From JALORV01 sp963769745 (GTDB lineage Bacteria > Pseudomonadota > Gammaproteobacteria > Burkholderiales > Burkholderiaceae_F), in the NCBI GenBank assembly GCA_963769745.1, contig CAVYNB010000029.1, forward strand, positions 124,001 to 188,000: a DNA stretch of 64,000 nucleotides, read 5' to 3'. The notes under the pieces are model-generated. The model was given only the letters and a program-made list of their open reading frames with translations. It was not told the DNA's origin and made no database searches. Made by a program: the position numbers and the translations under genes. Shown here piece after piece: positions 19,600-29,757 of this stretch. Every line of letters begins with the position of its first letter. The first letter of the stretch is position 1.

Positions 19600-20976
19600 T
19601 CAAGTCGGTTTGACGACCGGCGGTCCGCCTGGAGCCGCCGCATCGGCCGCATTGGCCGCATCGGCCGGCAGGATTCGCACTTCGCGCTGCGGGAACGGTA
19701 TCTGGATGCCTTCTGCAGCGAAACGACGCAGCACTTCACGCGAAATCTCGGACCGCACCGCCAGCGTGCCCTCCTCGGGATCGCGGATCCAGAACCCGAC
19801 CTCGAGTTCCACTCCGTCGGCACCCAGCGCGGTGACGAATGCACCCGGTTCCGGCTTACTGAGCACGCGCGGCTGTGAACGTGCGCACTCGCCCAGGATC
19901 TCGAGCGCTCGGTCGAGGTCTGCCGCGTAGGCCACCGCCACCTTGACGACGATCCGCACTTCGCGATTGCTGAGCGAGTGGTTGACGACCGGCGTCGACA
20001 CCAGCATTTCGTTCGGCAGGATCGTTTCCGTGCCGTCGAGCGCCTTGATCACCGTGTAGCGCGTGTTGATCTGTGCAACCCGGCCGTAGTACTTGTCGAC
20101 GGTGATCATGTCGCCGATCGACAGGCTGCGATCGAGCAGGATGATGAAGCCGCTGACATAGTTGCTGGCGATGCGCTGCAGGCCGAGCCCCAGGCCGACG
20201 CCCAGCGCGCCACCGAACACCGACAGCACAGTCAGGTCGATGCCGACCAACGACAGTGCAACCAGCACGGCAATGACGAGCAGCAGCGCCTTCAGAACGC
20301 GTACGAGCACGACACGCGAGTTGGCCGTCAGCGTCTCCGCATGCATCAGCCGCGATTCGACGGTGGACCCGAGCCACAGGGCCGCCAGCACGGTCACCAC
20401 CACCGAAATCGCACCGACCAGCAGGTCCCACAGGCTGATGGCCGACCGGCCCACCGGAAGCCGAACCGATTCGAGCGCCGAGCTGACATCACCGAGCACG
20501 CCGGTGAGGTGCAGGGCGACCGCAATCCAGATCAGCAATGCGATCCACCGCTCGAAACTGCCCAGCCACTTCGAGCCCGGCAGGGAACGCCGCAGGATGT
20601 AGACCGTCAGCCGCACCGCCGCCATCGCCGCCAGCAGCGTCAGCGCCAGGCGCAGCAACTGGACATCGCTCACGCGTTGCACCAGTCCGCCGGCGCGCAG
20701 CAGGAGGCCGCCGACCACCATCACGACCAATGCACTGACCGGGAAGGCAAGGCGGCGGATTCCTTCGAGGGAGAACCGCAGCACATCCGTGCGCAGCTTG
20801 GATCCCTGCGATTCCGCCGCGGCGCGCGCTCTTGTCCGTCGCTGCACGCCGCGCGAGATCAACGCTCCGGCGATCAGTCCTGCAGCGATGACGCCCAGTT
20901 GCCACAAGGACTGCGGCCGCGCGATGCCGACCTGCACGATCTCGATGACTTCCTGCAAGAGCGTCGGCTCGGCCAT
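19600..20976 (-). CDS. Mechanosensitive ion channel MscS-family protein
   Basis: A 458-residue inner-membrane channel of the MscS superfamily that releases solutes upon osmotic downshock. About five to six membrane helices precede the pore helix, visible as GGALGVGLGLGLQRIASNY, followed by the beta domain (SLSIGDMITVDKYYGRVAQI, ETILPNEMLVSTPVVNHS) and a C-terminal alpha-beta domain. The ATG at 20976 lies one base after the rsmB stop codon, so translation is probably coupled to rsmB. A tail rich in Ala and Asp ends the protein. Confidence 0.9.
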   Translation of the reverse strand: MAEPTLLQEVIEIVQVGIARPQSLWQLGVIAAGLIAGALISRGVQRRTRARAAAESQGSKLRTDVLRFSLEGIRRLAFPVSALVVMVVGGLLLRAGGLVQRVSDVQLLRLALTLLAAMAAVRLTVYILRRSLPGSKWLGSFERWIALLIWIAVALHLTGVLGDVSSALESVRLPVGRSAISLWDLLVGAISVVVTVLAALWLGSTVESRLMHAETLTANSRVVLVRVLKALLLVIAVLVALSLVGIDLTVLSVFGGALGVGLGLGLQRIASNYVSGFIILLDRSLSIGDMITVDKYYGRVAQINTRYTVIKALDGTETILPNEMLVSTPVVNHSLSNREVRIVVKVAVAYAADLDRALEILGECARSQPRVLSKPEPGAFVTALGADGVELEVGFWIRDPEEGTLAVRSEISREVLRRFAAEGIQIPFPQREVRILPADAANAADAAAPGGPPVVKPT

Positions 20977-20977
20977 G

Positions 20978-22397
20978 CTAGTTCCGCTCAAGCACCGCGG
21001 CGAAGAACCCGTCGGTGGCATGCAGATGCGGGAGCATCACGAAATACGGTGCGAAGCGCTGCAGGTGCTCGACGGCAATCGACTGCGCGGACAGAACGTC
21101 GTGCGCCGGCACGAGACGGTATTCGGGGTGCTCCTCGAGGAAACGCTCGATGACCTGCTGGTTCTCGAGTTCGAGCAGGGAACAGGTGGCATACACGAGT
21201 CGCCCGCCCACTTTCGGCAGCCTTGCCGCCGCGGCCAGCACCGCATGCTGCACCTGGTTGACGCGCGCCAGTTCCGTCTCATCGAAGCGCCACTTCAGAT
21301 CGGGATTGCGCCGCAGCGTGCCCGATCCGGAGCACGGCGCGTCGACCAGCACGCGATCGCACTTGCCGTGCAGGCGTTTGACGCGAATGTCGGCCTCGCT
21401 GCGAATGGCAATCGGATGGACATTCGACAATCCGCTGCGCTTCAGCCGCGGCCCCATCCCCTCCAGCCTGCGCTGGTTGATGTCTAACGCGTACAGGCGG
21501 CCGCTCGACCGCATCAACGCGCCGAGCGCGAGCGTCTTGCCGCCGGCACCGGCACAGAAGTCCACGACCATTTCTCCGCGCCGCGGCTGCACCAGTCGCG
21601 CGATCAGCTGACTGCCTTCGTCCTGCACCTCGATACGACCCTCGCGGTACGCCGGCCACTGGGTCAGTGCGGGCTTCGTCGCCAGCCGGATGCCTTCCGG
21701 CGAGTAACGCGTCGGGGCGGCCTGCACATGATGGGCACCGAGTTCGTCGAGCACGACCGCGCGGGTCGCCTTGATCAGGTTCACCCGAAGGTCGAGCGGC
21801 GCCGACTCGGTCAGCGCAGACATCAGCGGCACAGCATCGCTGTACTGTCGCTCGACCGCCAGGTACAGCCAGTGCGGCAGCTCGGCACGGACCGATGTGG
21901 GAGCCTGTGCGAGCTTGATGGCCAGCGCGTGCTTGACCGCCGCCGCATCGCCGCGCAGTGCACGCTCGTCGAGAGCATCGAGGCCATGCTGCTGCGCCAA
22001 TGTCACGAGCGCCGCCAGCCGGGGGGCGCGTGCCGGAGTGGCCGGCTGCAGTATCCAGCCGAGCGTCGCGTAAGTGGCGCAGCGCGTGGAAGATCGCTTC
22101 GGCCACGACGCTGCGGTCGCGGCTCCCCAGCATCGGATGTTCGCGAAAGAAGCGCGACATCACCGCGTCCGCCGGCCCCTCAAACCGCAGCACGTGCGCA
22201 AGCGCCTGCGCCAATGAGTCGACGACCAGGGATGTGATCTTGCGCGGATCGAACGACACTCTCGCGCCCGATCGATCGGTGGGACGCGGAGTTCGCGGCC
22301 CGGTGCCGCTGCTGCGCCTGACCTGCGCGGGTCGATCACGGTCTGCCGTTCTCGCTCCGCGCGCTTTCATCGCCTTCGGCGGTCGCGCGCGCTTCAT
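20978..22397 (-). CDS. rsmB: 16S rRNA m5C967 methyltransferase RsmB-like, with a +1 frameshift
   Basis: SAM-dependent RNA cytosine-C5 methyltransferase of the RsmB/NOP2 family. The main frame carries the SAM site VVDFCAGAGGKTLALG, VDAPCSGSGTLRRNPDLKWR with one catalytic cysteine, and YATCSLLELENQ with the other. The N-terminal part (FDPRKITSLVVDSL to AIFHALRH) is in another frame; removing one surplus base near 22070-22076 joins them as ALRHYATLGWILQP. Corrected length is 472 aa. The start ATG at 22397 overlaps the purN stop. The NusB-like RNA-binding domain of classical RsmB is short or divergent here. Confidence 0.85.
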
Positions 22398-23044
22398 GGG
22401 CTCAGCAGTGCAAGGTCGGCACCCGCGACATCGTGCACGGCCACCTGCCCGCCCGACCAGCGCACACGCTGCTCCAGTACCAGCCGTAGCGCGCGCGGCA
22501 GCAGGCGATGCTCCTGCGCGAGGACACGGATCTCCAGCGTCTGCGCGTCGTCTCCCGGCAGCACCGGGACGACGGCCTGCGCAATGATGCCGCCGCTGTC
22601 CACCTGGTCCGACACGTAATGCACCGTCGCGCCGTGTACGCGAACTCCGGCATCGAGCGCCCGCTGGTGCGTCTTCAACCCCGGGAACAGCGGCAGCAGC
22701 GACGGATGGATGTTGATGAGCCGGCCCTCGTAGTGGCGCACGAACTCGGGGGTCAGCACCCGCATGAATCCCGCGAGCAGGACCAGCGCGGGCTCGTGCC
22801 GATCGACCTCCGCCGCCAGTGCACGATCGAATTCCTGACGTGTCGCGAAAGCACGGTGGTCAACCACCGCGGTGGCGATGCCTGCGCGCCGCGCCAGTTC
22901 GAGGCCTGGCGCATCGTCACGGTTGCTGATGACAGCCACGATCGCTGCATCGAGCGTGTCGCTCCATCGCTCGGACTGTGCCGTTTGCAGCAGCGCCGCG
23001 AGATTGCTTCCGCGACCTGAAATCAGGACGACGATGTTCTTCAT
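22394..23044 (-). CDS. purN: Phosphoribosylglycinamide formyltransferase PurN
   Basis: Third step of purine synthesis, formylating GAR with 10-formyl-THF. The 216-residue protein begins MKNIVVLISGRGSNLAALL (substrate phosphate loop) and has the catalytic triad region INIHPSLLPLFPGLKTHQ with Asn and His, and VSDQVDSGGII with Asp. The gene overlaps rsmB by four bases at its end and is divergent from ribF. Confidence 0.96.
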   Translation of the reverse strand: MKNIVVLISGRGSNLAALLQTAQSERWSDTLDAAIVAVISNRDDAPGLELARRAGIATAVVDHRAFATRQEFDRALAAEVDRHEPALVLLAGFMRVLTPEFVRHYEGRLINIHPSLLPLFPGLKTHQRALDAGVRVHGATVHYVSDQVDSGGIIAQAVVPVLPGDDAQTLEIRVLAQEHRLLPRALRLVLEQRVRWSGGQVAVHDVAGADLALLSP

Positions 23045-23121
23045 TCGTGCGAATTGTACTGACCGCGCCTGCGTGCACTTCGCTAAGTGCCGGAAAACAC
23101 GGAAAAAACGATGTTGAAACG

Positions 23122-23127
23122 TATAAT
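23122..23127 (+). promoter_or_regulatory. Likely -10 box of the ribF promoter
   Basis: A perfect TATAAT 37 bases upstream of the ribF ATG, in the purN/ribF divergent region. No clear -35 box is seen 16-18 bases upstream. Confidence 0.4.
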
Positions 23128-23164
23128 CCGCTGTCGCCTGAACCTGGATTCAACCGAGCATCGT

Positions 23165-24109
23165 ATGGAGGTTTTCCGCGGGATTCCGCGTCCGGGAAAA
23201 CGCGTCCCGTGTGCATTGACGATCGGCAATTTCGACGGCGTGCATCGTGGACACCAGGCGCTGCTGGCGCGCGTCGCCGCCGCCGCACAGGCGCGCGGCA
23301 TCGCCGCCGCCGTCATGACGTTCGAGCCGCATCCGCGCGAACTCTTCACGCCCGATCGCGCCCCGACGCGCATTTCCGGACTGCGTGACAAGTTTGCGGC
23401 CTTGTCCGATCACGGCATCGACCGGGTGATCGTGCAGCACTTCAACCGGGCCTTCGCATCGCTGACCGCCGAGGCCTTCATCGAGATCGTCGTCAGAGGC
23501 TGCCAGGCGCGCTGGCTGCTGGTCGGCGACGACTTCCGCTTCGGTGCACGGCGCGCGGGCGACATCGGCCTGCTGCAACGGCATGCATCGCAGGGCGCGT
23601 TCGAACTGGAACAGATGCCGACGGTCGTCGAGGGCGAGGAGCGGATCTCGAGTTCGGCAATTCGCGCGGCGCTCGCGGCAGCCGACCTGGCCCGTGCCCG
23701 GCACCTGCTGGGCCGCGCGTACGCCATCAGCGGACGCGTGCTGCACGGACGCAAGCTGGGCCGCGAGATCGGATTTCCGACGTTGAACCTGCGGGTCGCG
23801 CATCGACATCCGGCGGTGCGCGGGGTTTTTGCAGTGCGCGTGCACGGACTCGGCCCTGACGCCCGTCCCGGTGTCGCCAGCGTGGGCCTGCGACCGACCG
23901 TCGAGGACAGCGGCCGCTGGATGCTCGAAGTTCATCTGTTCGACTTCGCCGAACAGGTCTACGGGCGCCTGGTCTGCGTCGAGTTCCTGCAGAAACTGCG
24001 CGACGAAGAACGCTATGCGAGCCTCGATGAACTGACCGCAGCGATCGCCGATGACGCGGCGCGCGCGCGCACTCTGCTCGTGCCTGAACGGCCCTCAGCC
24101 GCCGCATAG
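23165..24109 (+). CDS. ribF: Bifunctional riboflavin kinase/FAD synthetase RibF
   Basis: Makes FMN and then FAD from riboflavin. The 314-residue protein has the N-terminal nucleotidyltransferase domain (ALTIGNFDGVHRGHQALL, TFEPHPRE, RISSSAIRAAL) and the C-terminal kinase domain (GRAYAISGRVLHGRKLGRE, GFPTLNL, RPTVEDSG, LEVHLFDF). I start at the ATG at 23165 (MEVFRGIPRPGKRVP). It opens the plus-strand ribF-ileS-lspA-coaBC chain, a common proteobacterial order. Confidence 0.95.
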   Translation: MEVFRGIPRPGKRVPCALTIGNFDGVHRGHQALLARVAAAAQARGIAAAVMTFEPHPRELFTPDRAPTRISGLRDKFAALSDHGIDRVIVQHFNRAFASLTAEAFIEIVVRGCQARWLLVGDDFRFGARRAGDIGLLQRHASQGAFELEQMPTVVEGEERISSSAIRAALAAADLARARHLLGRAYAISGRVLHGRKLGREIGFPTLNLRVAHRHPAVRGVFAVRVHGLGPDARPGVASVGLRPTVEDSGRWMLEVHLFDFAEQVYGRLVCVEFLQKLRDEERYASLDELTAAIADDAARARTLLVPERPSAAA

Positions 24110-24209
24110 CGTCGGCGACGAGTTCGGCGGCGCCACGCTACACTCGCGTTCCGCTCTTTTTTCATTGACACCTCTTGCAGAGCCCGAGGGGGCCAAGGAG
24201 TGCCGCACC

Positions 24210-27077
24210 ATGGCTGACGCCGACGCCAAGCGCATCGACAAAAGCAAGCCCGCGTCCGATCCTGCGACGCGCAAGTACCCGCTCAATCTGCCCGATACGC
24301 CGTTCCCGATGCGCGGCGACCTCGCCAGGCGCGAGCCGCAGTGGATCCGCGAATGGGACGAGCAGCACGTCTACGAACAGATCCGCGCCGCCTCGGCGGG
24401 CCGGACGAAGTGGATCCTGCACGACGGTCCACCGTACGCGAACAACGACATCCACATCGGTCATGCGGTCAACAAGATCCTGAAGGACGTCGTCGTCAAG
24501 AGCCGCGCGCTGGCGGGCTTCGACGCGCACTATGTGCCGGGCTGGGACTGCCACGGCATGCCGATCGAGATCCAGATCGAGAAGAAGTACGGCAAGAATC
24601 TGCCGGCGCGCGAGGTGATCGCGAAGTCGCGCGCGTGGGCGACCGAGCAGATCGACCGTCAGCGCAAGGACTTCAAGCGACTCGGTGTTCTCGGCGCATG
24701 GGATCGGCCGTACACGACGATGAACTTCAGGGCCGAGGCCAACGAACTCCGCGCACTGGCGAAGATCATTGCCAAGGGCTTCGTCTTCCGTGGGCTGAAG
24801 CCCGTCAACTGGTGTTTTGACTGCGGTTCCGCGCTCGCCGAAGCCGAGGTCGAATACCAGGACAAGGTCGACCTCGCTGTCGACGTAGCCTTCCCGTTGC
24901 GCGAAGACGAGCGCGGCAAGCTCGCCGCCGCCTTCGGGCTCGCGGGACTGCCCGACAAGCCCGTCGCCGCCGCCATCTGGACCACGACGCCCTGGACGAT
25001 CCCGGCCAACCAGGCGCTCAACCTGCATCCGGAGTTCAGTTACGACCTGGTCGATACCGGCACGGGTTTGCTGCTGCTCGCCAGCGAGCGGCGCGACGCG
25101 TGCCTGGCCGCATATGGACTGACAGGCACGACGCTGGCACAAACCGTCGGCGAAAAACTCGCACTGATCCGCTTCCGCCACCCGTTTTACGACCGCGACG
25201 CGCCGGTCTACCTCGGCGACTACGTGACGCTCGACACCGGCACCGGCATCGTGCACTCGTCACCCGCCTACGGCGTCGAGGACTTTGTGTCGTGCAAGGC
25301 GCACGGCATGACCGACGAACAGATTCTCAACCCGGTACAGGGCGACGGGGTCTACGCGCAAACACTGCCGCTTTTCGGCGGCATGAAAATCTGGGATGCG
25401 AATTCCAAGATCGTCGACGTGATGCGCGAGCACGGCGCACTGCTGAAGGTCGAGAAGTTCACGCACAGCTACATGCACTGCTGGCGGCATCGCACGCCGG
25501 TGATCTATCGCGCCACCTCGCAATGGTTCGCCGGCATGGACACGCTGCCGAAGTCGGGCGACAAGACGCTGCGCGAACTGGCACTGGCCGGCATCGAGGC
25601 CACGCAGTTCTTTCCCGCATGGGGCAAGGCGCGCCTGGCCGGCATGATTGCCAACCGGCCCGACTGGACGCTGTCTCGACAGCGCCAATGGGGAACGCCG
25701 ATGGCGTTTTTCGTCCACAAGTCCACCGGCGAGCTGCATCCGCGCACGCTCGAGCTGCTCGAGCAGGTCGCGCAGCGCGTCGAGAAGTCCGGTATCGAAG
25801 CCTGGCAGGACCTCGACCCGCAGGAACTGCTCGGCGCTCATGGACCCGATAGCGCCGAACACTACGTGAAGAACAAGGACACGATCGACGTCTGGTTCGA
25901 TTCCGGCACCACGCACGAGACCGTGCTGCGCGGATCGCACGCGACGGAGTCCCACTTTCCCGCCGAGATGTACCTCGAGGGCTCGGACCAGCACCGTGGC
26001 TGGTTCCATTCGTCGCTGCTGACTTCCTGCATGATCAACGGCGTGCCGCCGTACAAGGCGCTGCTGACCCACGGCTTCGTCGTCGACGGCCAGGGCCGCA
26101 AGATGAGCAAGTCGCTCGGCAACGTGATTGCTCCGCAGAAGGTCGCGGACACGCTCGGCGCGGAGATCATCCGCCTGTGGGTAGCCAGCACCGATTACTC
26201 GGGCGAACTGTCGCTGTCGGACGAGATCCTGAAACGCGTCGTCGAAAGCTACCGGCGGCTGCGCAACACGCTGCGCTTCCTGCTCGCCAATACCAGCGAC
26301 TTCGACCCGGCCCGCGACGCGCTGCCGGTCGCCGAGTGGCTGGAGATCGACCGCTACGCGCTCGCACTGATGCGCGACGTCAGCACGCGCACGCTCGCGG
26401 ACTACGACCGCTACGAGTACCACCCGATCGTCGCGCGGCTGCAGACGTTTGCGTCCGAGGATCTTGGCGCGTTCTACCTCGACATCCTCAAGGATCGCCT
26501 CTACACGACTCCACCCGGCTCGACGTCCCGTCGTTCGGCGCAGTCGGCGCTGTACCTGATCACCGACGCGTTGCTGCGGCTGATGGCGCCGCTGCTGTCG
26601 TTTACCGCCGAGGAGGCGTGGCGGGTGTTCAAGGGACGCAGCGAAGGCACGATTTTCACCGAGACCTTCGCCACTCTGCCCGCGGTCCCCGGCGAGGCGG
26701 CACTGGTCGAACGCTGGACTGCGCTGCGCGCGGTGCGGGCCGAGGTGCAGAAGCGGCTCGAGGAACTGCGCGAGCAGGGCTCGATCGGTTCGTCACTGCA
26801 GGCCGAAGTCGAGATCCGCGCCGCCGGAAGCAAGGCCACTTTGCTGCAGTCGCTGGGCGATGACCTGCGGTTCGTGCTGATCACATCACAGGCACGGGTC
26901 GTGCCGGTCGCGGACAGCGCGGCCGAAGGCATCGTTGTCACGGCGTCCACCGGAGCGAAGTGCGAGCGCTGCTGGCACTGGCGCGCCGACGTCGGCGCCA
27001 CGGCTGCCCACCCATCACTGTGTGGCCGCTGCGTTTCGAACCTGTTCGGCTCCGGCGAGCCGCGGACACACGCCTGA
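24210..27077 (+). CDS. ileS: Isoleucyl-tRNA synthetase
   Basis: Class I aminoacyl-tRNA synthetase, 955 aa, charging tRNA-Ile and editing valine. Visible: the HIGH motif in NNDIHIGHAVNKILKDVV, the KMSKS motif in GRKMSKSLGNV, the editing-domain blocks (WTTTPWTIPANQAL) and a C-terminal zinc-binding CERCWHWR with later CGRC. The ATG at 24210 has AAGGAG upstream. Its TGA overlaps the ATG of lspA, as in many proteobacteria. Confidence 0.97.
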   Translation: MADADAKRIDKSKPASDPATRKYPLNLPDTPFPMRGDLARREPQWIREWDEQHVYEQIRAASAGRTKWILHDGPPYANNDIHIGHAVNKILKDVVVKSRALAGFDAHYVPGWDCHGMPIEIQIEKKYGKNLPAREVIAKSRAWATEQIDRQRKDFKRLGVLGAWDRPYTTMNFRAEANELRALAKIIAKGFVFRGLKPVNWCFDCGSALAEAEVEYQDKVDLAVDVAFPLREDERGKLAAAFGLAGLPDKPVAAAIWTTTPWTIPANQALNLHPEFSYDLVDTGTGLLLLASERRDACLAAYGLTGTTLAQTVGEKLALIRFRHPFYDRDAPVYLGDYVTLDTGTGIVHSSPAYGVEDFVSCKAHGMTDEQILNPVQGDGVYAQTLPLFGGMKIWDANSKIVDVMREHGALLKVEKFTHSYMHCWRHRTPVIYRATSQWFAGMDTLPKSGDKTLRELALAGIEATQFFPAWGKARLAGMIANRPDWTLSRQRQWGTPMAFFVHKSTGELHPRTLELLEQVAQRVEKSGIEAWQDLDPQELLGAHGPDSAEHYVKNKDTIDVWFDSGTTHETVLRGSHATESHFPAEMYLEGSDQHRGWFHSSLLTSCMINGVPPYKALLTHGFVVDGQGRKMSKSLGNVIAPQKVADTLGAEIIRLWVASTDYSGELSLSDEILKRVVESYRRLRNTLRFLLANTSDFDPARDALPVAEWLEIDRYALALMRDVSTRTLADYDRYEYHPIVARLQTFASEDLGAFYLDILKDRLYTTPPGSTSRRSAQSALYLITDALLRLMAPLLSFTAEEAWRVFKGRSEGTIFTETFATLPAVPGEAALVERWTALRAVRAEVQKRLEELREQGSIGSSLQAEVEIRAAGSKATLLQSLGDDLRFVLITSQARVVPVADSAAEGIVVTASTGAKCERCWHWRADVGATAAHPSLCGRCVSNLFGSGEPRTHA

Positions 27078-27577
27078 TGGCCGTCGGTCGGAGCAGTTCG
27101 TGGTGGCAGCGCATGCTGCCCTGGCTGGCGCTCGCGCTGCTCGTCGTGTTTCTCGACCAGCTGACCAAGATCCTGATCGAGCGTACGTTCGATTATGGCG
27201 ACGTCAGGCCGGTCACGGACTTCTTCAATCTGGTGCTCACCTACAACAAGGGGGCAGCCTTTTCCTTCCTGGCCAACGCCGGGGGCTGGCAGGGCAAGTT
27301 CCTGACCATCGTGGGTCTCGCCGCCTCGGTCTTCATCCTGTATCTGCTCGCTCGCCACGGCCACCAGCGGCTCTTTGCCCTGGCGCTCGCGCTGATCCTC
27401 GGCGGCGCGATCGGCAATGTGATCGATCGCATCGTCTACGGCCACGTCATCGACTTTCTCGACTTCCACTGGGGCGGCTGGCACTGGCCGGCGTTCAACG
27501 TGGCGGACTCGGCCATCGTTGGAGGTGCCGGGCTGCTGATCCTCGACGAACTGGTCCGGGTCCGTCGGGCAAAATAG
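27077..27577 (+). CDS. lspA: Lipoprotein signal peptidase LspA
   Basis: Inner-membrane aspartyl protease (signal peptidase II) that removes signal peptides from prolipoproteins. The 166-residue protein has four membrane helices and the catalytic aspartates in GNVIDRIVYGHVIDF and FNVADSAI, plus VFLDQLTK and NKGAAFSF. The start codon overlaps the ileS stop (TGATG), so translation is coupled. Confidence 0.96.
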   Translation: MAVGRSSSWWQRMLPWLALALLVVFLDQLTKILIERTFDYGDVRPVTDFFNLVLTYNKGAAFSFLANAGGWQGKFLTIVGLAASVFILYLLARHGHQRLFALALALILGGAIGNVIDRIVYGHVIDFLDFHWGGWHWPAFNVADSAIVGGAGLLILDELVRVRRAK

Positions 27578-27582
27578 CGTCC

Positions 27583-28795
27583 ATGGACCCTAGCGCGGCG
27601 GACCTCGCCCACAAGCGCATCGTCGTCGGCATGACCGGCGGCGTCGCCGCCTACAAGATCTGCGACCTGGTGCGCCGACTGCAGGATGAAGGCGCCGATG
27701 TGCAGGTCGTGATGACTGCGGCCGCGCAGCACTTCGTCACCGCCACGACAATGCAGGCGCTGACCGGCAAGGCCGTGTTCACCGACCAGTGGGGCGGAGG
27801 TGCGCAGGTCGGCAACGCCATGCCGCACATCGACCTGACCCGCGGAGTCGACGCCATCGTCGTCGCGCCGGCCACCGCGCACTTCATCGCCAAGACCGCG
27901 CACGGCCTGGCCGACGATCTGCTCTCCACCCTGGTGCTCGCGCGTGATCGCGCAACGACAGCGCTGCTGGTCGCCCCGGCGATGAATGTTGAAATGTGGG
28001 ACAACCCCGCCACCCAGCGCAATGTCGCCCAGCTCGTCCGCCGACGGCATCACGTTGCTCGGGCCGGCCTCCGGCGACCAGGCGTGCGGTGAAGTCGGCA
28101 TGGGCCGCATGCTCGAGTCGGCTGAACTGCTCGCCGACATCGTTGCCTTCTTCCAGCCCAAGCGGCTCGCCGGAAAGCGCGTCGTGCTGACCGCCGGACC
28201 GACCTTCGAGCCGATCGATCCGGTGCGCGGCATCACCAACCTGTCGTCGGGCAAGACCGGATTCGCACTGGCGCGCGCGGCGGTCGAGGCCGGCGCCTCC
28301 GTCACGCTGGTCGCTGGACCCACGCTGCTGGCTACGCCGCGCGGCGTGCAGCGCGTCGACGTGCGCACCGCCCGCGAGATGCACGACGCCGTGCATGCCG
28401 CGCTGCCGGCCGATGTGTTCGTATCGGTGGCCGCCGTGGCCGACTGGCACGTCGTCAATGCCAGCACCAGCAAGCTGAAGAAGCGCGCCGGCGCCGCACC
28501 GCCGGCGTTGCAGTTCGCGACCAATCCCGACATCCTGGCCAGCGTGGCGGCGCTGGCAACGCCGCCCTTCTGCGTCGGCTTCGCGGCGGAAAGCGACGAC
28601 GTCATCGACAACGCCCGCGCCAAGCTGGCCTCCAAGAAAGTGCCGCTGATCGTGGCCAACCGCGCACAGGATGCGCTCGGCGCCGACAGCAGCGAACTGC
28701 ATCTGGTCGATGCCCGGGGCGTCACGACCTTGCCCAGGGCCGACAAGCGCGAACAGGCGCGTCGACTGATCGCCGCGATCGCGGACCGCCTGTGA
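27583..28795 (+). CDS. coaBC: CoaBC: phosphopantothenoylcysteine decarboxylase/synthase, with a +1 frameshift
   Basis: Bifunctional coenzyme A synthesis enzyme. The CoaC part has GGVAAYKICDL, the active-site region MPHIDLTRGVD and PAMNVEMWDNPATQRN; after the break come the catalytic cysteine loop SGDQACGEVGMGRM and the CoaB part (VLTAGPTFEPIDPVR, ITNLSSGKTG, AAVADW). One surplus base at about 28036-28044 must be removed, giving 403 aa. The gene is essential, so a sequence error is likely. It follows lspA by five bases and its stop overlaps the next ATG. Confidence 0.9.
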
Positions 28796-29314
28796 TGCTG
28801 ACCTCGCAGGAGCCGCGCGACGGCGACTTCGTCGCCTACATCGAGCAGCTGCAGCGCGAGTCCGCGGCGCGTATCCATGCGCAGTCGCAGGTTCCGATGG
28901 TTGAACTCCCCGCGAATGCGCCGCCGCGGGCCGGTGCGCCGCGCCCTGCGCAGCCAACCACCGTCCGGCTCTGTCCCGCCGGGCCAGGCAACGCGTCGAG
29001 GCAGCATGAGCGGCGACGAGTCAGCGCCCGTGCTCGATCGCCGGCAGGCCGAGGAGATGCTCGCGCGCCTGGCTCGAACCGGAGCGTCTTCGCAGAACGC
29101 GTCCGCCGGTGTCGCCCTGGCCATCGGGGTCGTCCTGCTGCTCAGCTGGTTTGCCTTCGACACCGGCGCCCTGCCCTTTCTGATCGGCATCGGTCTCACG
29201 CTGTGGGCCGTGTCGCGACTGCGCCGGGCAGCCCGGCAGCCGGCGGGCACCAACGCGCCGCGTGGGCGCGATCAGGTCTCGCACATCTTCGGACCGCGCC
29301 CGCCGACGTCATGA
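28795..29314 (+). CDS. Small hypothetical membrane protein between coaBC and dut, apparently with a +1 frameshift
   Basis: I do not recognise a family. An ATG overlaps the coaBC stop (TGATG) and opens MLTSQEPRDGDFVAYIEQLQ; in the next frame a convincing C-terminal part runs from DESAPVLDRRQAEEMLARL through a hydrophobic helical hairpin (VALAIGVVLLLSWFAF, PFLIGIGLTLWAV) to GRDQVSHIFGPRPPTS, whose stop overlaps the dut ATG. Joining them needs one surplus base removed somewhere in 28940-29010 and yields 172 aa. Alternatively only the second part is a gene, starting at the ATG near 29006. Tight overlaps on both sides argue for a real gene. Confidence 0.5.
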
Positions 29315-29757
29315 TCATCGACGTGAAGGTGCTCGATGCGCGCTTGCGCGATCGACTGCCCGGATACGCGACCGCCGGCGCCGCAGGGCTCGATCTGCGC
29401 GCCTGCGTCGATGCACCCCTGGTGATCGAGCCCGGCGCGACACACCTGGTACGGACCGGTGTGGCGATCCACATCGCTGATCCGGGATACGCCGCGCTGA
29501 TCCTGCCGCGCTCGGGCCTCGGCCACAAGCATGGGATCGTGCTGGGCAACCTGGTGGGATTGATCGACTCCGACTACCAGGGCGAACTCATGGTCTCCAC
29601 ATGGAACCGGGGCAACACGGCCTTCACGCTCAACCCGCTCGAACGACTCGCGCAGCTGGTGATCGTGCCGGTGGTACAGGCCCGCTTCAACATCGTCGAC
29701 GATTTCAGCGCGTCGGAACGCGGCGCCGGCGGCTTCGGAAGCACCGGCAAGCATTGA
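29311..29757 (+). CDS. dut: Deoxyuridine 5'-triphosphate nucleotidohydrolase (dUTPase)
   Basis: Hydrolyses dUTP to dUMP, keeping uracil out of DNA. The 148-residue trimeric dUTPase shows motif 1 TAGAAGLDLRAC, motif 2 PRSGLGHKHGI, motif 3 GLIDSDYQGEL, motif 4 ERLAQLVIVPV and motif 5 RGAGGFGSTG. The coaBC-dut adjacency is widespread. Start overlaps the preceding small gene and the stop overlaps the next start codon. Confidence 0.96.
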   Translation: MIIDVKVLDARLRDRLPGYATAGAAGLDLRACVDAPLVIEPGATHLVRTGVAIHIADPGYAALILPRSGLGHKHGIVLGNLVGLIDSDYQGELMVSTWNRGNTAFTLNPLERLAQLVIVPVVQARFNIVDDFSASERGAGGFGSTGKH

